A DNA stretch of 15,967 bases from JAMCUI01 sp964520615 (GTDB lineage Bacteria; Patescibacteriota; Microgenomatia; 2-02-FULL-39-11), in contig CAZFNL010000065.1 of NCBI GenBank assembly GCA_964520615.1, positions 1-15,967 of the forward strand. The letters run 5' to 3'. Numbering within the stretch: position 1 is the stretch's first letter; every line of letters starts with the position of its first letter. Made by a program: the position numbers and the translations under genes. Shown here in pieces: positions 11,774-15,967 of the stretch. The notes beneath the pieces are model-generated. The model was not told the origin of the DNA, did not search any database, and was given only the letters and a program-made list of their open reading frames with translations.

Positions 11774-13318
11774 ATGGAAATTAATTCTCCACCTAAGGAT
11801 ATTTTCCACGGGGCATATCGGCCGGTGCAGCGCAGTGTCCAGATAGGTGTTTATTTAAAAGATGCAACTTCTGAACAGGTAGAAAGGGGTTTAGTACAGC
11901 CATTAAGGTACGAGACACAACAGAGAGAAACAGTGCTACGTGAACCTATTGGCGAGATGATTTTCCAAGATGGGGATATTGAAATTGTCGCTCCGGCATT
12001 TACGGATTTGCCAGCAGACGATGCTTATCATCTCCAGATTGTGGATAAAAGCTTGAATACGGAGAAACTTGGCCAGACGCCGTTGTTAACTTCAGATATT
12101 GTGCCTACCCGGTTACTTAAATCCCAGGCGTTAGCGATTTTGGTCGAGGAGTTTTTATATAAAAGTGAGAAACATGATGCTGTCTGGATGAATAATAATT
12201 GGCATACTACCGTTCCTGCATTGCCATTGGATGCTCCAATAGATGCACAGTATGCATATAATGTAGTGGATGTTCATGCATGGAGAAACGGTGCCAATCC
12301 CAAGAATGTTTTCCGGCCACCGCTTATAAGGGGAATGGAGGGTATAGCCGATTGGGAAGAAGGAGCGGAAGTGACAGGCGATATAAAAGATGTAAGTCCT
12401 GCCGAAATCGATCAGAATAAACATGATCCGATGACAAGAGTGGAGAATGTTCCCATATTAGGTAAAGTTGTTGATCAGCATCCCTGGAGGGATCAGCCGA
12501 CAGGACTTAGAGATAAGTCAGGCAGGAATAAATATACAGTTGCAGAAGTGGACTCTTTAAGGTTTTTGCTTCAAACGGAGGAATTTAACAGAAGATGGAA
12601 GGCGGTAAAAGACGTAAGTTTATTCGAGACTGATAAGTCTGATGAAAAATATCCTCCCGAAAAAGGAGATGGTGATGCCATTTTATGGAGTTATGATGGT
12701 TTCAGGCTGATAACCCAAAAAACGCCCATGTTGGATTCAAGAGAAGGAATTTATTTGCAGCTTCAACTTTCTCCGAAAATAGGCGTACCTTGGGATGATG
12801 GTGTAAAAACCTTGGAAGGGTATGCCATAGTTTCCGGAATAATTCGTTTCCTTAAAAATAGTACTAGCATAGGAAAGATAGGAGACGCTTATATTGATAT
12901 AAACAATAATTGGGTAAAACCTTTGAAAGACAGGCAACAAGCCATGGCGGAAAGGGTGAGGGAGATAAACGAATTGGTAAGAGAAAATAAATTATCACCG
13001 GAGGAAGGAAGAAACGAAGAGGAAAAAGTCAAGGTTGTTTCCGACGGTAGGGATATAAATCAGGCTAAAACGGAATTTGAAGAAGCATCCTCATTAAAAT
13101 TCCATATCCAGCTGGAAAAGGAAGGAGCAACCTGGGATATAATTCCAGCACCAGGCTTGACCGGTCATGATACTGGTAATCATCAGGATATTCCTGAAAA
13201 GGTGATAGCTCAGATAAAACAGTCATTGGCGACAGGATTTAAGGATGGGCCTTATGAATTTGAGGGATCTTTGAAGGATTGGCTCTTTCAATTCTGTCGT
13301 GGTAAAATTTTTACATAA
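11774..13318 (+). CDS. Unrecognised 514-residue soluble protein in the glycosyltransferase operon
   Basis: I do not recognise a family. The protein has no signal peptide or membrane span and is acidic and hydrophilic. Conserved-looking patches include DGDIEIVAPAFTDLP, DAVWMNNNWHTTVPALPLD, NVVDVHAWRNG, KVVDQHPWRDQPTGL, DAILWSYDGFRLITQ, REGIYLQLQLSPKIG, GVPWDDGVKTLEGYAIVSG and GDAYIDINNNWVKP. A charged helical stretch (about 385-440, many E, R and K) looks like a coiled coil. The number of Trp, His and Asp residues in the patches would suit carbohydrate binding or catalysis, but this is inference. It lies 35 nt after one GT4 gene and only 2 nt before the next, so it is almost certainly co-translated with them. 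A ten-codon ORF beginning MRI (11740-11772) sits in the upstream gap and is probably chance. Confidence 0.85.
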   Translation: MEINSPPKDIFHGAYRPVQRSVQIGVYLKDATSEQVERGLVQPLRYETQQRETVLREPIGEMIFQDGDIEIVAPAFTDLPADDAYHLQIVDKSLNTEKLGQTPLLTSDIVPTRLLKSQALAILVEEFLYKSEKHDAVWMNNNWHTTVPALPLDAPIDAQYAYNVVDVHAWRNGANPKNVFRPPLIRGMEGIADWEEGAEVTGDIKDVSPAEIDQNKHDPMTRVENVPILGKVVDQHPWRDQPTGLRDKSGRNKYTVAEVDSLRFLLQTEEFNRRWKAVKDVSLFETDKSDEKYPPEKGDGDAILWSYDGFRLITQKTPMLDSREGIYLQLQLSPKIGVPWDDGVKTLEGYAIVSGIIRFLKNSTSIGKIGDAYIDINNNWVKPLKDRQQAMAERVREINELVRENKLSPEEGRNEEEKVKVVSDGRDINQAKTEFEEASSLKFHIQLEKEGATWDIIPAPGLTGHDTGNHQDIPEKVIAQIKQSLATGFKDGPYEFEGSLKDWLFQFCRGKIFT

Positions 13319-13320
13319 CA

Positions 13321-14445
13321 ATGAGAATTGCCATTCTTGCCTCAAACTATATAAGAATTCCTCCCAGAGCAAAAGATGTTCCCAAAGGCACTAGTGGCGC
13401 TACGGAAGAGATTGTATCCAGAATTACTGAGGAATTGGTAATGAGAGGGCATAAAGTGACACTATTTGCTTCAGGGGACAGTAGAACCAAGGCAGATTTA
13501 GTTTCCGTTACACCGCATGCTACCGGAAAGGATAAGAATATCGGTTTAGGTCCCCACGAACCTTATGAGTACGCTCTGATTAGTAAAGCTTACCAGATGG
13601 CGAATGAAGGCAAGTTTGACATTATTCATAGCCATTATGATATCAAAAGCGCCTTCTTTTCCCCACTAGTTCATATTCCTACAGTATCAACTCTCCATAG
13701 CCCGCTTGACCGGATAAGCCCGGCTATAAAGCGTTTTAACAATTCACAGTACTTCGTGTCAATCTCTGACGCACAGAGGAAAGCCATACCTGACTTGAAC
13801 TATATTGCCACGATTTATCACGGATTGGATCTAAGTGATTATCCGTTTGATGAAAGAGGCGGTGATCATCTGGTTTGGGTGGGGAGGATTTCTCCAGATA
13901 AAGGTACAGACTTGGCAATAAAAGTGGCCCAGCATTTGGGAATGAAACTTCTGATTTTGGGTTGGGCTAAGCAGAAATATATGAAGTATTACAGTGAAAA
14001 AGTAAGACCTTTTATAGACGGCAAATCGATAATTAACCACGGATTTATAAGCCGAAAAAGCCTCAAGAAATATCTGATGAAAGCCAAAGCGCTTATTTTC
14101 CCAGTCAGATGGGAGGAGCCGTTTGGTCTTGTTATGATTGAGGCTATGGCTTGCGGGACTCCCGTTGTCGCCTATGCGCACGGCAGCGTGCCGGAAGTTG
14201 TTTCTGACGGAGAAACAGGGTTTATAGTGGAGAATGAAAGTGAAAAGAGCGGTAAGTGTAAGATCAAAACAACAGGGCTTGAAGGGTTAATAGAAGGAGT
14301 TAGTAAACTTTATAGATTAAGTGAAGAAGAATATAGCAATATAAGAAAAAACTGCCGTGAACATGTGGAGAAAAAATTTACAATAAAACAGATGATAGAC
14401 GGATATGAAGACGTATATCAAAAAATTCTAAAAATAAAGAATTAG
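13321..14445 (+). CDS. GT4-family glycosyltransferase
   Basis: This 374-residue GT-B protein keeps all expected GT4 features: MRIAILASNY, GTSGATEEIVSRITEEL (glycine-rich N-terminal loop), DIIHSHYDI, STLHSPLD, FVSISDAQRKA, TIYHGLDLSDYPF, the phosphate site WVGRISPDKGTDLAI with Arg189 and Lys194, LILGWAKQ, and the E-x7-E motif EEPFGLVMIEAMACGTPVV (Glu266, Glu274). It resembles retaining sugar transferases that use UDP- or ADP-hexoses. It is the uninterrupted paralogue of the gene at 10470 and shows what that one lacks: no Ser-rich insertion and an intact phosphate-binding Arg. It starts 2 nt after the unrecognised gene's stop and ends 22 nt before glgA, so an operon is likely. Confidence 0.92.
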   Translation: MRIAILASNYIRIPPRAKDVPKGTSGATEEIVSRITEELVMRGHKVTLFASGDSRTKADLVSVTPHATGKDKNIGLGPHEPYEYALISKAYQMANEGKFDIIHSHYDIKSAFFSPLVHIPTVSTLHSPLDRISPAIKRFNNSQYFVSISDAQRKAIPDLNYIATIYHGLDLSDYPFDERGGDHLVWVGRISPDKGTDLAIKVAQHLGMKLLILGWAKQKYMKYYSEKVRPFIDGKSIINHGFISRKSLKKYLMKAKALIFPVRWEEPFGLVMIEAMACGTPVVAYAHGSVPEVVSDGETGFIVENESEKSGKCKIKTTGLEGLIEGVSKLYRLSEEEYSNIRKNCREHVEKKFTIKQMIDGYEDVYQKILKIKN

Positions 14446-14467
14446 AGTTAAGCAAATTTTATTAAAT

Positions 14468-15910
14468 ATGAAAGTTTTATTTGCAGTTTGGGAACTGGAC
14501 CCATTTTTCAAATTCGGCGGGTTGGGGGACGTGGCAAGATCCCTGCCTGGAGCGCTTTTGGCCTCAGGAGTAGACATCCGTATAATCATGCCATTTTATA
14601 AAGTACTAAAACTGGGAAACGCCAAAAAGAAAAAAGCGGCAGAATTCACCGTAAAGTATGGGGATAAGGATGAATTAGTTGAGATATTCTTGACTTCTCA
14701 TCCGGTGACTCATGTCCCCGTATATCTCTTGAGGAACAAGAAGTATCTTTTTATAGCCAAATCCGAAGACACATTTGCTTTTTTGGATAAAGCGGTAGTT
14801 GAGATGGTAAAGAAAAATGTACTGGGTTTTGTACCGGATATAATCCATTGCAATGATCATCATACCGGTCTTATTCCCGTACTGGTCAAAGAGGAAGAGT
14901 TAAAAATCAGGACAATCTTAACCATTCATAACCTTTCCTATCAGGGTGAAGCGGCAGTTGAGATATTGGATAAGATAGGACTAGCCAGGTCAAAAAGCAA
15001 GGTTTTGGAATGGGAGATAAAATCCCGAAGACTCAATTTTCTCATGGAGGGGATTATTCACGCCGATGTGGTCACCACTGTTTCTCCGACTTACGCCAGG
15101 GAAATAATGACTGAGGAATTTGGAGCCGGGCTTGAAGATGTCCTGCGGGGCAAGGAAGGCAGAGTTTTTGGAATCTTAAACGGTATTGATCTTGACTACC
15201 GGACCGATATGAATAACAGGATTTTGGAAATTAGACGGAAAGACGCCCGGGCAAAAAGTGTTGAGGAAAAACACAGAATAGAAAATGATTTGGAGAGAGA
15301 AAAGAGGCTCCACAAACTTTATCTGCAGAAGAAGCTGCATTTGACTGTCAATCCTAACATACCCTTTTTTTCTTTCATAGGGAGATTTGATCCGGGACAG
15401 AAGGGGATAGACATACTGCACAAAATGCTGCGCAGGATTGATCCGGGAGAATATGAGTTTGTTATACTTGGAAGCGGTAATCTTGATTGGGAAGAGCGGT
15501 TTCAATGGCTGTGTACATTTTTCCCCAAAAATATATCATGCAATTTTGTATTTGATGATGTTCTGGCCCACCAGATGTATGCCGCCTCCGACTTCATGCT
15601 GCTTCCATCCCGTTTTGAGCCATGCGGGCTGGTACAGATGATGGCCATGTTTTGCGGTACGCTTCCAATAGCGCATAAAACAGGAGGTCTGAAAGATTCT
15701 ATAAAAGATGACGTGAACGGTTTTCTCTTTGATCAATATTCTTCGGAATCGCTTGAACGAACGGTAAATAAGGCGGTAGATATATGGACCCACGATAAGC
15801 CAAGATATAAGAAAATGGTAGAAGCGGCGGTATCAACCGATTTCTCCTGGACTAAGAGTGCAAGGGAATACATCGGTCTTTACCAAAAACTGGTGGCGGG
15901 GGAGTTGTGA
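14468..15910 (+). CDS. glgA: GlgA-like glycogen/starch synthase (GT5)
   Basis: GlgA extends alpha-1,4-glucan chains from ADP- or UDP-glucose. The 480-residue length is normal. Motifs: the KxGGL-type donor loop as KFGGLGDVARSLPGAL (Lys15), FVPDIIHCNDHHTGLIPVL, TILTIHNLSYQGEA, VVTTVSPTYAREI, GILNGIDLDYRTD, the phosphate site IGRFDPGQKGIDIL (Arg306, Lys312), and SRFEPCGLVQMMAMFCGTLPI with the catalytic-site Glu384, then KTGGLKDSI. The second Glu of the usual E-x7-E is absent, as is normal in this family. All catalytic residues I can check are present. No glgB, glgC or glgP is in the window, so the product might be storage glucan or a surface alpha-glucan built with the adjacent GT4 enzymes. Confidence 0.92.
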   Translation: MKVLFAVWELDPFFKFGGLGDVARSLPGALLASGVDIRIIMPFYKVLKLGNAKKKKAAEFTVKYGDKDELVEIFLTSHPVTHVPVYLLRNKKYLFIAKSEDTFAFLDKAVVEMVKKNVLGFVPDIIHCNDHHTGLIPVLVKEEELKIRTILTIHNLSYQGEAAVEILDKIGLARSKSKVLEWEIKSRRLNFLMEGIIHADVVTTVSPTYAREIMTEEFGAGLEDVLRGKEGRVFGILNGIDLDYRTDMNNRILEIRRKDARAKSVEEKHRIENDLEREKRLHKLYLQKKLHLTVNPNIPFFSFIGRFDPGQKGIDILHKMLRRIDPGEYEFVILGSGNLDWEERFQWLCTFFPKNISCNFVFDDVLAHQMYAASDFMLLPSRFEPCGLVQMMAMFCGTLPIAHKTGGLKDSIKDDVNGFLFDQYSSESLERTVNKAVDIWTHDKPRYKKMVEAAVSTDFSWTKSAREYIGLYQKLVAGEL

Positions 15911-15917
15911 TGCCAGT

Positions 15918-15967
15918 ATGTATCAACTTATCGCCCTTGCCGGCACTTTTGACAGGCTTCATAAAGG
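15918..15967 (+). CDS. Cytidylyltransferase-fold nucleotidyltransferase, N-terminal fragment
   Basis: Only the first 16 codons are in the window. They read MYQLIALAGTFDRLHK, matching the nucleotide-binding GTFDRLHKGH start of the HxGH nucleotidyltransferases, closest in pattern to the COG1019-type pantetheine-phosphate adenylyltransferase-like proteins. Glycerol-3-phosphate or FAD-type members cannot be excluded from so little. It starts 7 nt after the glgA stop. An overlapping ATG at 15910 in another frame gives no recognisable sequence. Confidence 0.7.
   Translation, partial: MYQLIALAGTFDRLHK

Overview
The window is AT-rich bacterial DNA that looks like a Patescibacteria (CPR) genome, possibly from the Microgenomates side. 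This rests on gene content and style: compact genes, almost no Shine-Dalgarno sequences in front of starts, promoters so close to ATG that transcripts would be leaderless, and ordinary enzymes swollen by low-complexity in-frame insertions. No ribosomal or phylogenetic marker gene is present, so the assignment is inference.

Layout. 1-1614 (+) is the C-terminal part of a large Thr/Pro/Ser/Asn-rich, probably surface-exposed protein whose visible N-terminus lies in a 129-bp coding repeat. 1686-2546 (+) is an EamA/DMT-type membrane transporter, tail-to-tail (9-bp overlap) with a Maf-family nucleotide pyrophosphatase (2538-3434, -) carrying two large insertions. 3697-4164 (-) is a small PD-(D/E)XK nuclease gene whose stop codon abuts the 5' end of tRNA-Pro(CGG). 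It diverges from tRNA-Arg(CCT) (4244-4317, +), which is followed by three consecutive hairpins with covarying stems. Next are a membrane-anchored sortase (4394-5134, +), a convergent PEGA/beta-propeller membrane protein (5176-6402, -) and a divergent mreB (6635-7663, +).

From 7939 to the right edge all genes are on + and concern glycans: a WecG/TagA/CpsF glycosyltransferase, a GT4 enzyme, a second GT4 enzyme with an 80-residue insertion, an unrecognised 514-residue soluble protein, a third GT4 enzyme, a GlgA-like GT5 glycogen synthase, and the first codons of a cytidylyltransferase-fold nucleotidyltransferase. Genes from 10470 onward are tightly packed (gaps 35, 2, 22 and 7 nt) and probably one operon. 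A reasonable inference is synthesis of an alpha-glucan-like or surface polysaccharide. The sortase, PEGA protein and MreB fit a cell-envelope neighbourhood.

The most striking feature is a family of 7-bp-period repeats with at least three sequence types (GAATTAT-type, GCGGAAA-type, ATGTCAA-type). Most occur as two inverted arrays around a short spacer. They sit right against the starts of mreB (6549-6633) and a GT4 gene (8950-9053), form the 3' end of that gene (10245-10391), and lie inside coding sequence without breaking the frame (three places in the WecG-family gene, one in maf). One is four perfect GCGGAAA copies near the 5' end of a glycosyltransferase gene, the arrangement expected of slipped-strand phase variation. 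Between the arms at 10245-10391 is the N-terminal relic of a four-helix-bundle (23S rRNA IVP/S23-like) protein, followed by a duplicated, truncated start of the next glycosyltransferase gene. A separate insertion family (AATCCTCGATAC core) is shared by maf and the second GT4 gene and is read in opposite directions in the two.
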